This document shows, piece by piece, positions 18,709 through 26,691 of a stretch of DNA of 64,000 nt. The stretch lies in contig CANHQR010000010.1 in assembly GCA_947462815.1 (NCBI GenBank), forward strand, positions 1-64,000, read 5' to 3'. Each line of letters starts with the position of its first letter. The stretch's first letter is position 1. The position numbers and the translations under genes are program-made. Source of the stretch: Pseudobdellovibrionaceae bacterium. Its GTDB lineage: Bacteria > Bdellovibrionota > Bdellovibrionia > Bdellovibrionales > JAMPXM01. Below the pieces are notes generated by a model, which ran no database searches, was not told where the DNA came from, and saw only the letters and a list, made by a program, of their open reading frames with translations.

Positions 18709-20949
18709 CTAAAAGGACTCATGCGAATTCGATCGAGGTCGCTCTTTCGCGTCCGCGCCACGCAATTCACGCAGCAGCTTCACCTTCACTTTTCGTCCCG
18801 CGACCCAACTCTGCCCCGAGCTCGGCTGACTGCTGGCGACAAAGCCAGAGCCTTGAACCTCCAAGGCGCTCCAAGGAATTCCAGCGGCGACAAACTTATC
18901 CATGGCTTCACGAAGACTCAATCCCGCAACTTCGGGGATACGAATTTCACCATCCTCAGCCTCCACATCGCGACGAAGAGCTTCTTCGGCCGATGTACGC
19001 CAATCTTCCCAATCCGACGGAGCCACGACTTCGACCATGCCCCCCATGTTCAGAAGCGAGGTTCCCGCCGACGTGGTGAAATAAGCACGCCGTCGCTCTT
19101 CCGCCTTGCGCCTCGCCTCGGCGCGCTCTTCGCGCGTCCAAACGCCGTGCTCTTCGCGCCAGAGCTTCGCATCCGCCTCGGGATTGCGGGCCCGAGCCGC
19201 TGCATCCGGCCGCACCACATTTTTTGCGGTGATCATCACGGGTACCAGGCCCGCTTGTCGAACTGCAAATTGACCGATCCGCGCAAAGACAGGCGCCGCC
19301 ACGGCACTCGCGTAATACTCTTTTTTAGGACGATCGAGCGCGATGTAAATCACGAAGCGCGGATCATTCGCCGGCAAAAAGCCGCCGAAACTTGCAATGT
19401 AGGCCCCGGGCTCGTAGCCACGTCCGTCATCGGCAACTCGCTGAGCCGTTCCGGTCTTTCCAGCAACAGGGAAACCCGGCACGCGTGCTTTCCAACCGGT
19501 TCCCTCTTTGGCCGTGACACCCATCAACATCGCTCGCATTTTTCTGGCCGTCTCGTCCGACAAAACTCGACGAATAGTTTGCGATTGTCCCACCGCCACT
19601 TCTCCGTGCTCAGGATCGGACACGGCCTTCACGACGTAGGGCTTCTTGAGCCATCCCCCATTGGCAATCACCGCGTAGGCATTGGCAATCTGGAGAGCGG
19701 TTGCAGAAACTCCGTGTCCAAAGCTGACGTTCGCCAATAAATGATCCCGCCAAGGGAGCGGTTGTAGGACCCCTCGCGCTTCGCCCGGTAAATCCACACC
19801 CGAGCGTTCGGCAAAACCAAACTTCGTCATGATCTCGCGGAGCTTCGCATCGCCCAGGCGCAAAGCCAGTTTGGCGGAGATCACATTGCTGGAGTATGCC
19901 AACGCATCAGCCACCGAGATGATGCCCCACTTGTGCTCTGCATCCGCTTCGCGAATCACGCGATCGCCGACACGCAGCTGTCCGTTTTCGCCATCGACTT
20001 TACTATTAGGATCCACAAGTCCGGCTTCAATGGCTCCGGCGACCAGAAAAGTCTTCATCGTCGAACCCGGCTCAAATAGATCCGTGACCGCACGGTTGCG
20101 ACGAAGGCTCGCATTGGCTTTCGCTGCCGCGTTCGGATCGTAAGTCGGCAAACTGGCCAGAGCGAGAATCTCACTCGTTTGCGCATCCAGCACGACGCCG
20201 ACGCCAGCTTCGGCTTCATGCAGTTGCATCGCACGCGCAATTTCGGACTCGACCACGTACTGCAGATCTCGATCTATCGTCAGTCGCAGAGTTCCACCAT
20301 CGGGAGCTTGAGCGAAGACTTGTCCATTGACGACGAGCGGCCGACCTCGGGCATCGCGCTGAAGTGCGAGCTTTTTCTGCGTGGCCTCAAGCGCATCGTT
20401 GTACTTCATTTCAATACCTTCGAGACCATGTCCCTCGCGCCCGACAAAACCTAGGACTTGGGCCAGTAATCGCTGATTGGGATACATTCGCTTCGGCTCT
20501 TCGACGACACCCACGCCACGAAGTTTGAGCCGGGCGATCTTTTCCATGCTGTCGCGATCGATTTGCCGCTCAATCCAGAGAAAACGTTTGGGGCGCCGCG
20601 GATTGGAAGTCAGTTTCTTGACCAAGGCGTTCATCTCTTTGGGAGTTAACTTCAGGGCCGCACCAAGCTGCCGGGCCGTCTTGCGAGGCGCATCGATCAC
20701 GCTTGGATCTGCAAAAATCGACCAAGCACCGGTGGATGCCGCCAATTCGCGTCCCGCGCGATCGACAATGTCTCCCCGGCGCGCGCTGAGACTCACGCTG
20801 GTTTCGTACTGTCGGCGCTTGAGGGCCTCAAGGCGCTCATTGGGCGTCAATTGAATCCACGCCGCACGCAGTAGAAGCAACGTCCATAATGTCGTAAAAC
20901 CCATCACGACAATGAGGAGTCGAGTACGATTCTGAGATCCCTCACCCAT
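18709..20949 (-). CDS. ftsI: Septal peptidoglycan transpeptidase FtsI (class B PBP) with C-terminal PASTA domain
   Basis: Penicillin-binding protein 3 type DD-transpeptidase that cross-links septal peptidoglycan with FtsW. An N-terminal membrane anchor lies at about residues 8-28, followed by the PBP dimerisation domain. The transpeptidase has the active-site STMK (about 295), SSN (about 351) and KTGTAQ (about 497). A PASTA domain near residues 670-735 (IPEVAGLSLREAMDKF) is unlike E. coli FtsI but common in Gram-positive, delta-proteobacterial and Bdellovibrio-type enzymes. The length is 746 residues. It lies 26 bases after ftsL. The stretch to murE (83 bases) contains two GTCCCCAGA copies of unknown meaning. 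Confidence 0.95.
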   Translation of the reverse strand: MGEGSQNRTRLLIVVMGFTTLWTLLLLRAAWIQLTPNERLEALKRRQYETSVSLSARRGDIVDRAGRELAASTGAWSIFADPSVIDAPRKTARQLGAALKLTPKEMNALVKKLTSNPRRPKRFLWIERQIDRDSMEKIARLKLRGVGVVEEPKRMYPNQRLLAQVLGFVGREGHGLEGIEMKYNDALEATQKKLALQRDARGRPLVVNGQVFAQAPDGGTLRLTIDRDLQYVVESEIARAMQLHEAEAGVGVVLDAQTSEILALASLPTYDPNAAAKANASLRRNRAVTDLFEPGSTMKTFLVAGAIEAGLVDPNSKVDGENGQLRVGDRVIREADAEHKWGIISVADALAYSSNVISAKLALRLGDAKLREIMTKFGFAERSGVDLPGEARGVLQPLPWRDHLLANVSFGHGVSATALQIANAYAVIANGGWLKKPYVVKAVSDPEHGEVAVGQSQTIRRVLSDETARKMRAMLMGVTAKEGTGWKARVPGFPVAGKTGTAQRVADDGRGYEPGAYIASFGGFLPANDPRFVIYIALDRPKKEYYASAVAAPVFARIGQFAVRQAGLVPVMITAKNVVRPDAAARARNPEADAKLWREEHGVWTREERAEARRKAEERRRAYFTTSAGTSLLNMGGMVEVVAPSDWEDWRTSAEEALRRDVEAEDGEIRIPEVAGLSLREAMDKFVAAGIPWSALEVQGSGFVASSQPSSGQSWVAGRKVKVKLLRELRGADAKERPRSNSHESF

Positions 20950-20975
20950 GGCTCATCTCTTCCTGAAATCTGAGG

Positions 20976-21398
20976 CTATTGCTCAAGTGCCACTCCGTTT
21001 TCCGTCATCTGAATAATTTCGCCCTGCTGAGGCCGACGCAAAGTGAGTTGACGCCCTGCCATCGCCTCAAGCCGCTCTGGTCCCATGGCCCTCGCCAGAG
21101 CCAAGTTCAAGCCGCGTTCCTCGTCACGCCATCGCCGTTCTTCTTTAGCCAGCTGAACAATCGCATAGCCCAACCGACGAACTTCCATTTTAGCCAAGGC
21201 CATAGCGAACAATCCACCTGTGATCACGGCCAACGAAATGAAGGGAGCCAAGTCCGCAAAACGAAGTCCTTGCCAAACCTGAGGTTCGCTTTGGCGAGCC
21301 GACCAGTGGACCGGCGAAGGACTTTCGGCAAATGGTGGACTGTCAAACGCGGCACCATCGCGCTCGCGATCGATCTGACGAATAACTTTGCGATTCAT
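20976..21398 (-). CDS. ftsL: FtsL-like divisome protein
   Basis: A 140-residue bitopic protein with about 45 cytoplasmic residues, one membrane segment (about 47-66, PFISLAVITGGLFAMALA) and a periplasmic coiled-coil-like stretch. This is the FtsL layout. Sequence in this family is poorly conserved, so the call rests mainly on size, topology and its place between rsmH and ftsI. Its ATG overlaps the rsmH stop by four bases. Confidence 0.8.
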   Translation of the reverse strand: MNRKVIRQIDRERDGAAFDSPPFAESPSPVHWSARQSEPQVWQGLRFADLAPFISLAVITGGLFAMALAKMEVRRLGYAIVQLAKEERRWRDEERGLNLALARAMGPERLEAMAGRQLTLRRPQQGEIIQMTENGVALEQ

Positions 21399-22483
21399 TC
21401 CTCTTCACCTCGATCATCCTGATCTTCACGAAATTTCGGGGGAGCCAGATGCGCGTATTTATTGCCTCGACTCTTTCGCTCTCCCGGAGCGAATCGTCGA
21501 AAACACCGAAGCTTTGCACTTCGCGATCTTGGATTCTGTTTTTGTTCGAGGTCACTCGGCGAGGTCGCCTTTCGACGAACATTTTCCCCGCAAGCCTCTT
21601 CGGATTCTTCGAGTTTTCGAAAGCTCTGTTTGACGATACGATCTTCAAGCGAATGAAAGCTCAAGACGGTTAAACGACCCTTGGGACCCAAGTTCGCAAT
21701 GGCCTCGGGCAAAAAGTCTTCGATTGCCTTAAGCTCACCATTGACCGCCAAGCGCAAACCCATGAAGTACAAAGTCGCGGGATGATGGCCCTTCTTGTGC
21801 CAACCATCGACACGTTCTATCAATTGCGCGAGCTGCAGAGTTCGTTCAAAGCGACGTGTTTTTCGATCATGTACAATCGCGCGCGCCACTTTATAGGGAC
21901 GCTGGACTTCTCCTAGGTCGCGAAAGAGTTCGACGAGCTCTTCCTCGCTCAACTCATTCACGAAGTCGGCCGCGGTGCGCCGCTTTGAGAGCGGATCCAT
22001 GCGCATATCCAGGGGCCCATCTTGATAGAAGGAAAAACCTCGCTCCGCTTCGTCGAGTTGCGGACTCGATACGCCCAAGTCCACCATCATGAAATCAAAC
22101 CCAATAAAGCTTTCGCCTATTTCTGCCCGCAGGGCCTCCATCACTTTCGGCAGATTGGCAAAGTTCGTATGATGGAGCATCAGCCGGTGCTCAGAAATTT
22201 CCTTCGCGAAACTCGACTCGGCCGCGCGATGGGCAGCCGGATCCAAATCGCATGCGACCAATTTCAATTGAGGATGTTTCTCGAGGAGCGCGCGCGCATG
22301 CCCTCCACGGCCAAACGTTCCATCAAAGGCCCAATGCAAAGGCCTCTGCAGTTCATCGCTCACCTCCTGCGCCTGCTCGAGGATTTCGTGCAACATCACA
22401 GGAACATGCGACAAGGCTTTCGCCGCGATCGAAGTCGACGACGAAGATTGAGTCTGTACAGAGCGGTCAGATGGATCTGACAA
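21395..22483 (-). CDS. rsmH: 16S rRNA (cytosine1402-N4)-methyltransferase RsmH
   Basis: SAM-dependent methyltransferase that modifies C1402 of 16S rRNA; formerly MraW. HVPVMLHEIL is near residue 27, the SAM motif FGRGGHARALLE near 57 and LVACDLDP near 73. DFMMVDLGVSSPQLDEAERGF is near 130 and the C-terminal SFHSLEDRIVK near 275. At 362 residues it is slightly longer than usual because of the N-terminus. It is the first gene of this dcw cluster. Normally mraZ lies upstream; here there is none in the 650 bases before it. Confidence 0.96.
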   Translation of the reverse strand: MSDPSDRSVQTQSSSSTSIAAKALSHVPVMLHEILEQAQEVSDELQRPLHWAFDGTFGRGGHARALLEKHPQLKLVACDLDPAAHRAAESSFAKEISEHRLMLHHTNFANLPKVMEALRAEIGESFIGFDFMMVDLGVSSPQLDEAERGFSFYQDGPLDMRMDPLSKRRTAADFVNELSEEELVELFRDLGEVQRPYKVARAIVHDRKTRRFERTLQLAQLIERVDGWHKKGHHPATLYFMGLRLAVNGELKAIEDFLPEAIANLGPKGRLTVLSFHSLEDRIVKQSFRKLEESEEACGENVRRKATSPSDLEQKQNPRSRSAKLRCFRRFAPGERKSRGNKYAHLAPPKFREDQDDRGEEE

Positions 22484-22527
22484 GGCCTCACCTTGGGTTA
22501 AAAAATTCAGCCAATGGTCCTCGCGAA

Positions 22528-22545
22528 GTTTCGCAATTGCGAAAC
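22528..22545. promoter_or_regulatory. Perfect 18-bp palindrome upstream of rsmH, candidate operator
   Basis: GTTTCGCAATTGCGAAAC is its own reverse complement and lies 45-62 bases before the rsmH start. Its half-site TTGCGAAAC resembles the TTGTGAAAT core of the three nearby 15-base motifs. A dimeric transcription factor site is the simplest reading; the protein is unknown. Confidence 0.65.
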
Positions 22546-22583
22546 CTTCTCGTCCAAAGTCTATCGGACATACTTAGAATGCG

Positions 22584-22598
22584 ACTTTGTGAAATGGG
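22584..22598 (+). promoter_or_regulatory. Copy 1 (plus orientation) of ACTTTGTGAAATGGG motif
   Basis: A single plus-strand copy of the motif that occurs twice in tandem on the minus strand about 180 bases away. It lies about 40 bases upstream of the palindrome, so it could be part of the same control region. Confidence 0.5.
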
Positions 22599-22762
22599 GT
22601 GAAAGGCCAGTTCCGCGGTCTTTCTCTGGTCTATTTCTTAGGGTCTATTTCCTCTGGCTTTCGGGGCGGCGGCCCTCATGATCACAACGTTAGGCCGCCG
22701 TATGCCCCTCGACCTTGGGCGAGTGGGTGCCGAACCCTCCAGTCTGCCCGATTTTGGCCTCT

Positions 22763-22800
22763 GGCCCATTTCACAAAGTACGGCCCATCTCACAAAGTAC
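22763..22800 (-). repeat. Two tandem 19-bp units containing the ACTTTGTGARATGGG motif
   Basis: Two abutting 19-base units differ at one base (AAATGGG versus AGATGGG on the minus strand). Each has the core ACTTTGTGARATGGG, identical or nearly so to the plus-strand copy at 22584. The TGGG part recalls the TGGG repeats bound by MraZ upstream of other dcw clusters, but the 19-base period differs from the 10-base period known in E. coli. Confidence 0.6.
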
Positions 22801-23135
22801 GGTCTGAAGCTGTCAGGAACCTCCCGTCGAACAGTTTTCATTCTCTCGGTTCGTCAGTCTGACATGAGAGGATTCTCCCTCTCGATTTAATTTGAGTTCG
22901 CAGAGACATCCCTATGACTGAAGCGGTCGATCAAGGACCGGAGTTAAAAAAGCGGTTTGGGCCTGCTCAACTTGTGTGCTAGCATAAGAAGAGCTGAGCT
23001 TTTTCAACACGTTAGGATATTAAGCCCCCCACCTCAGTCGAGCAATCTGTGGGCCGATGCGATCCTAACGAGCGGCCATGAACCGCAATACGCCGAGATC
23101 GTGCCGACATCGGAAGAGAGGAGAGGCGGCAAAGC

Positions 23136-24260
23136 ATGGCTGACGAACAGTTTTCCGAACGCAACACCTTTCCATCCGAAGCCAACACTCAGACTCCGGC
23201 CCAAGAGGCTTCGCTCGATCCCACTCGCCAAGTCAGCTGTCCGGCGTGTGGCTTTTTGCAGCCTGAAGATCTCTATTGCGCCAGCTGCGGGAAGAGCCTC
23301 AGGAAGTTGGCAAAGACCCAAAGAATCTGGTGGCAAAATCCGATGGTGTGGGTGGGAACGATCGTGATCCTCGGAGTCGGCACCTGGTTCGGTCTTGATT
23401 CAGCTCGGCAGACAGCCTCTCAGAGCTCCGAAGGCGACGTATCGATCTTTCGAAACGCCACTCAACGCGCCAAGCTTCTTAAAGCCGAAGGCGATGGTTC
23501 AGAAAACGCGAGACGGGTGGCGCAAGATCGTCGGGAAAGATTCAGCTCTCCAAGCTCAGCGTCATCGGAATCGCTCAACTCTGACTCAATGACCGAAGAA
23601 CTTGTCGAACCGAACCCTGTCGACGCCATGGGCGCTTCGGGAGAGAATTTTGGCGGAGGCCGCGTCGGCAACCTAACTGACTCTGCATCGAACGACCCGA
23701 CTCTCGCTCCGCCATCAAAAACATCAAACAAAGCAGCAAACGCGACAAAATCTCGCGTATCGGCAGCCCCCGAGCCTTCCGGTGCAAGCGCCCTCAGCAC
23801 GGCTCAACCGATACAACTTCACCTTGTCGCGGCCCAGGTTCCAGCCGAGTGGCTGGCTTCCATCGGTGTCTCTACACCCGGCTTCCATCGCGCACCTGGC
23901 CTCGAAAAGATTCTTCGCTCGCAGCGACAGGGCTTGCGGGTGCTGAGTGTTCACTCTGAGAGTTTGACAGCTGCCGTCTCCGTCGAGGCCAGTACGACCG
24001 AGAACTTCAGTCTGGATTTGAATGGCCAAGGGCGATTTGACATTGTCTTGCAAGCCTATGCTCCCGACACAAAGCAAATTGAAGTCGTCATGAGCTCAGC
24101 AAAGCACCGTACGGATCGCTCTCCGGCCTCTCTGCCGCCTCAACAGAACGTGCTCGAAATTGATCGCGAGGCCATGCAGGACAGCGGCTGGGTGTTGGTG
24201 AGCGGTGCTCAGGATCCGGTCGTGCTGATTTTTGCTCGATCCAGCTCGCGAAAGCCTTGA
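23136..24260 (+). CDS. Zinc-ribbon membrane protein of unknown function
   Basis: A 374-residue protein with a four-cysteine zinc ribbon (Cys35, Cys38, Cys48, Cys51 in CPACGF...CASCGK) and one membrane segment at about residues 69-90 (PMVWVGTIVILGVGTWFGL). A Ser/Ala/Asn-rich linker follows to about 225, and then a beta-rich globular C-terminal domain that I do not recognise. The topology suggests a cytoplasmic ribbon and a periplasmic C-terminal part. The ribosome site is AGAGGAGAGG before the ATG. It stands alone, divergent from the dcw cluster. Confidence 0.85.
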   Translation: MADEQFSERNTFPSEANTQTPAQEASLDPTRQVSCPACGFLQPEDLYCASCGKSLRKLAKTQRIWWQNPMVWVGTIVILGVGTWFGLDSARQTASQSSEGDVSIFRNATQRAKLLKAEGDGSENARRVAQDRRERFSSPSSASSESLNSDSMTEELVEPNPVDAMGASGENFGGGRVGNLTDSASNDPTLAPPSKTSNKAANATKSRVSAAPEPSGASALSTAQPIQLHLVAAQVPAEWLASIGVSTPGFHRAPGLEKILRSQRQGLRVLSVHSESLTAAVSVEASTTENFSLDLNGQGRFDIVLQAYAPDTKQIEVVMSSAKHRTDRSPASLPPQQNVLEIDREAMQDSGWVLVSGAQDPVVLIFARSSSRKP

Positions 24261-24325
24261 AAACTCGAGCCCTTGATCAGCTTTGACGTTGACCTCAGCT
24301 GAGCACACAGCTACCTGATGACCGC

Positions 24326-25117
24326 ATGAGCGCGTTTGTGGCTGAACTCGAACATCATTACGGCCCCCAAGTTCATATCGCTCAGGATCCGTCGCTCTCC
24401 GCATGGTTGGCGCGGCTTTGCACGCCGGAATGCCGACAACCCGAGATCAACGATCTGGTGGAGCGCTTGTATGCAGCCCTCGCGCAGAGCTTTGCCTCTC
24501 GTGAGCTGCCTCGCGAACGGATTTCAATTCCCACGCGCATGACGACCCTCCATCCCGAACAAAGACTCACCACAGAAGTGATCGCGGCACGTACGCGAGT
24601 CGTCACAGTCAACTTGGCCCGGGCTGGAACTTTTCCCAGCCATGTCTGCCATCACATGTTCAATCAGTTGCTGGATCCCGACTCTTGCCGACAAGATCAT
24701 ATTCTCGCGTCGCGAATGACCGATGACCGAGAACAGGTCACAGGTGTGCATCTGGGAAGTGCGAAAATTGGCGGCGAGATCGACGGAGCCTACGTCGTCG
24801 TGCCAGACCCCATGGGCGCAACAGGCAATACCATTGTTTCTGCGCTGGACCATTACAAAGAGCGCGTCGGCGGACGGGCAGCGAAATATGCTGCACTCCA
24901 CCTCATTGTCACGCCGGAGTACCTCAAGCGCGTGACGCAAGCGCATCCTGACTTGATCGTCTACGCTCTTCGGCTAGATCGCGGGCTCTCCCCTGCGGAA
25001 GTCCTGAAATGCAAACCGGGCGAGCGCTGGTCCGAAGAGCGAGGTCTTAACGACAAACAATACATCGTGCCAGGAGGCGGTGGATTCGGTGAGATTATGA
25101 ATAACTCCTGGGTTTGA
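24326..25117 (+). CDS. Uracil phosphoribosyltransferase-like PRTase
   Basis: Probable salvage enzyme joining uracil and PRPP to give UMP. The PRPP loop is PDPMGATGNTI (near residue 160), matching the DPM-x-ATG loop of UPRTase. The C-terminal DKQYIVPGGGGFGE (near 245) replaces the usual YIVPGLGDAGDR uracil-binding segment. The N-terminal RAGTFPSHV segment is also shifted from the standard RAG motif region. At 263 residues it is about 50 longer than Upp. I place it in a divergent UPRTase branch, so uracil specificity is likely but not proved. It is followed after 115 bases by hpt, which supports a nucleobase-salvage role. Confidence 0.8.
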   Translation: MSAFVAELEHHYGPQVHIAQDPSLSAWLARLCTPECRQPEINDLVERLYAALAQSFASRELPRERISIPTRMTTLHPEQRLTTEVIAARTRVVTVNLARAGTFPSHVCHHMFNQLLDPDSCRQDHILASRMTDDREQVTGVHLGSAKIGGEIDGAYVVVPDPMGATGNTIVSALDHYKERVGGRAAKYAALHLIVTPEYLKRVTQAHPDLIVYALRLDRGLSPAEVLKCKPGERWSEERGLNDKQYIVPGGGGFGEIMNNSWV

Positions 25118-25232
25118 TCTGAAAATCGATCCGGTGTTTGTTTTGGGATTCGGTTATCGAGAACAATGAAATGGAAAACTCGACGCGAAGAGCGTGTCGG
25201 CAAGTTCAGCGGGAACTTTTGCGGAGGCGAAC

Positions 25233-25775
25233 ATGGCACCACTGAAGCACAACAAGTTGATCGACCAACAAAAGATCGCCAAGCGGGTTCAGGAGCTCGG
25301 ACGCGAAATCACCGCTTTTATCGAACGCGAGAAGCTTCAGGATGAACTGATCGCCGTCTGCGTTCTGAAGGGCTCATTTGTCTTCTTCTCTGATCTGGTG
25401 CGCGCCATCGACGCGGATTTGGCGACTGAGTTTCTCGGTGTCGCCTCCTACGGCGACGGCATGAAGTCGAGTGGCGAAGTGAAAGTGACTTTGGATCTCA
25501 CCAGCTCGATTGAGGGAAGAACTGTTTTACTGATCGAAGACATCGTCGATACGGGATTGACCATGGATTTCTTGATCAAGACCCTTCAGGCCCGAAAGCC
25601 GAAGCGGATTCTAACCTGCACACTTCTTCTCAAGCCATCAGCTTTGAAAACTGATTTCAAAGCCGATTATGTCGGCTTTGAAATTCCCAATGATTTTGTC
25701 ATTGGTTATGGGTTGGATTATCAGGGCTTTTACCGAAATCTGCCCTATATCGCCCAAGTGCAAAGCTTGAACTGA
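25233..25775 (+). CDS. hpt: Hypoxanthine phosphoribosyltransferase
   Basis: Purine salvage: hypoxanthine or guanine plus PRPP gives IMP or GMP. The start at 25233 is preceded by GGAGG; the open frame extends 13 codons further without a good site. The 180-residue product has VCVLKGSFVFFSDL, the PRPP loop LIEDIVDTGLTM near residue 100 and DYVGFEIPNDFVIGYGLDY near 150. All are diagnostic of Hpt. It shares direction and purpose with the preceding UPRTase-like gene. Confidence 0.95.
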   Translation: MAPLKHNKLIDQQKIAKRVQELGREITAFIEREKLQDELIAVCVLKGSFVFFSDLVRAIDADLATEFLGVASYGDGMKSSGEVKVTLDLTSSIEGRTVLLIEDIVDTGLTMDFLIKTLQARKPKRILTCTLLLKPSALKTDFKADYVGFEIPNDFVIGYGLDYQGFYRNLPYIAQVQSLN

Positions 25776-25782
25776 ATCATTC

Positions 25783-25808
25783 GCCGGACGCTCCCATCAG
25801 AGTCCGGC
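25783..25808. terminator. Hairpin at the convergent end of hpt and the amidotransferase gene
   Basis: A seven-base stem GCCGGAC / GTCCGGC with a 12-base loop sits where the two genes meet and overlaps the last codons of the amidotransferase. There is no U-tract, so it may be a factor-assisted bidirectional terminator only. Confidence 0.35.
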
Positions 25809-26477
25809 AGACTTGAACATTTGGTGTAAGAGACGATCGAGCCAAGCCTGCTGGGCCGGGAGGTACTTCAAGCCCTCCCGGAGTTGCGGAGACCTCTGCA
25901 CAAAGGGGCCCTCCGGCGGCTGATCGGGATCCAGCATAAGGGCTTCGACCCACGAAGCTTCGGTCTCTGGATGAAACTGAGTTCCGACAACTCGATCTGA
26001 CATACGGAAAGCCTGATTTTCGGTGATAGAATTCGTCGCAATTCGACGGGCCTGCGGAGGCAAGTCAAACGTGTCGCGATGCCACTGAAAGACGAAGAGC
26101 TCTTGGTCGCCCAAATACTCATCGCGCACCGACACCTTTTGCCACCCGTTCTCCCAATGGGAATGCACTCGAACCTTTGCGCCCTGACTTCGGGCGATGA
26201 GCTGTGCTCCAAGACACAGCCCGAGCACGACGCGATCAGCTTGAATCGCTTCTGCAAGAAGCTGTTTTTCATCTCGAAGCCATGGCCATCGGATCTCATC
26301 GTCGCAGTTCATTGGGCCGCCCAAAGAAATCAACGCATCAAACTCACTCAGCCGCGGCAAGGGGGAGCCCAAGTCCAAATCATAAACTCGAACGATATGT
26401 CCTTGCTCCTCCGCCCAACTTTGGACGCGACCGGGAGGGGTACCTCGACTGTGTCTCAGGATCACAACTCTCGCCAT
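25797..26477 (-). CDS. Class I glutamine amidotransferase-like protein
   Basis: A free-standing GATase1 domain of 226 residues, of the GMP synthase/YfeJ-like type. The nucleophile Cys88 is in GLCLGAQ, and His169 and Glu171 are in FHPETE, so the triad is complete. SLGGPMN near residue 51 is the oxyanion-side loop. Such proteins hydrolyse glutamine or related gamma-glutamyl compounds. No synthetase partner is adjacent, so the real substrate is open. It is convergent with hpt. Confidence 0.85.
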   Translation of the reverse strand: MARVVILRHSRGTPPGRVQSWAEEQGHIVRVYDLDLGSPLPRLSEFDALISLGGPMNCDDEIRWPWLRDEKQLLAEAIQADRVVLGLCLGAQLIARSQGAKVRVHSHWENGWQKVSVRDEYLGDQELFVFQWHRDTFDLPPQARRIATNSITENQAFRMSDRVVGTQFHPETEASWVEALMLDPDQPPEGPFVQRSPQLREGLKYLPAQQAWLDRLLHQMFKSAGL

Positions 26478-26691
26478 AGGTCGAGATCATTAAACCTCGG
26501 TAACAATCTGACAAGATGATCCTCACTTAAGGGGCGACGGCAACGCCAAAATCTGAATCTTCACCCGAGCTCCACAATCCGACGAACTCCGCTCTAGCTG
26601 CTGCTTCGAGGCTCAAGATTGTGGCAAGTCCTCGACATGCCCAGAAAACTTCTAACCAGCTTGCCGGCGGGAGTTTAGACTGAAAGTCGAT

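Larger units (their letters stand above)
22484..23135. other. Divergent leader region of the dcw cluster and the zinc-ribbon gene
   Basis: These 652 bases separate rsmH (leftward) from the zinc-ribbon protein gene (rightward). No ORF here looks real, and mraZ is absent. The region holds an 18-base palindrome, three copies of a 15-base motif and, for the rightward gene, a weak candidate promoter. That candidate is TTGGGC at 22957-22962 and TAGCAT at 22980-22985 with a 17-base spacer. I found no clear sigma-70 promoter for rsmH. Confidence 0.6.

Noticed and set aside
22638-22841. 67-residue minus-strand frame before rsmH as a replacement for mraZ
   Set aside because: The sequence has no MraZ/AbrB pattern, and its N-terminal part is just the translated 19-bp repeats.
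22957-22985. Firm sigma-70 promoter for the zinc-ribbon gene
   Set aside because: TTGGGC and TAGCAT have a 17-base spacer but match the consensus poorly, so I mention it only as a weak candidate.
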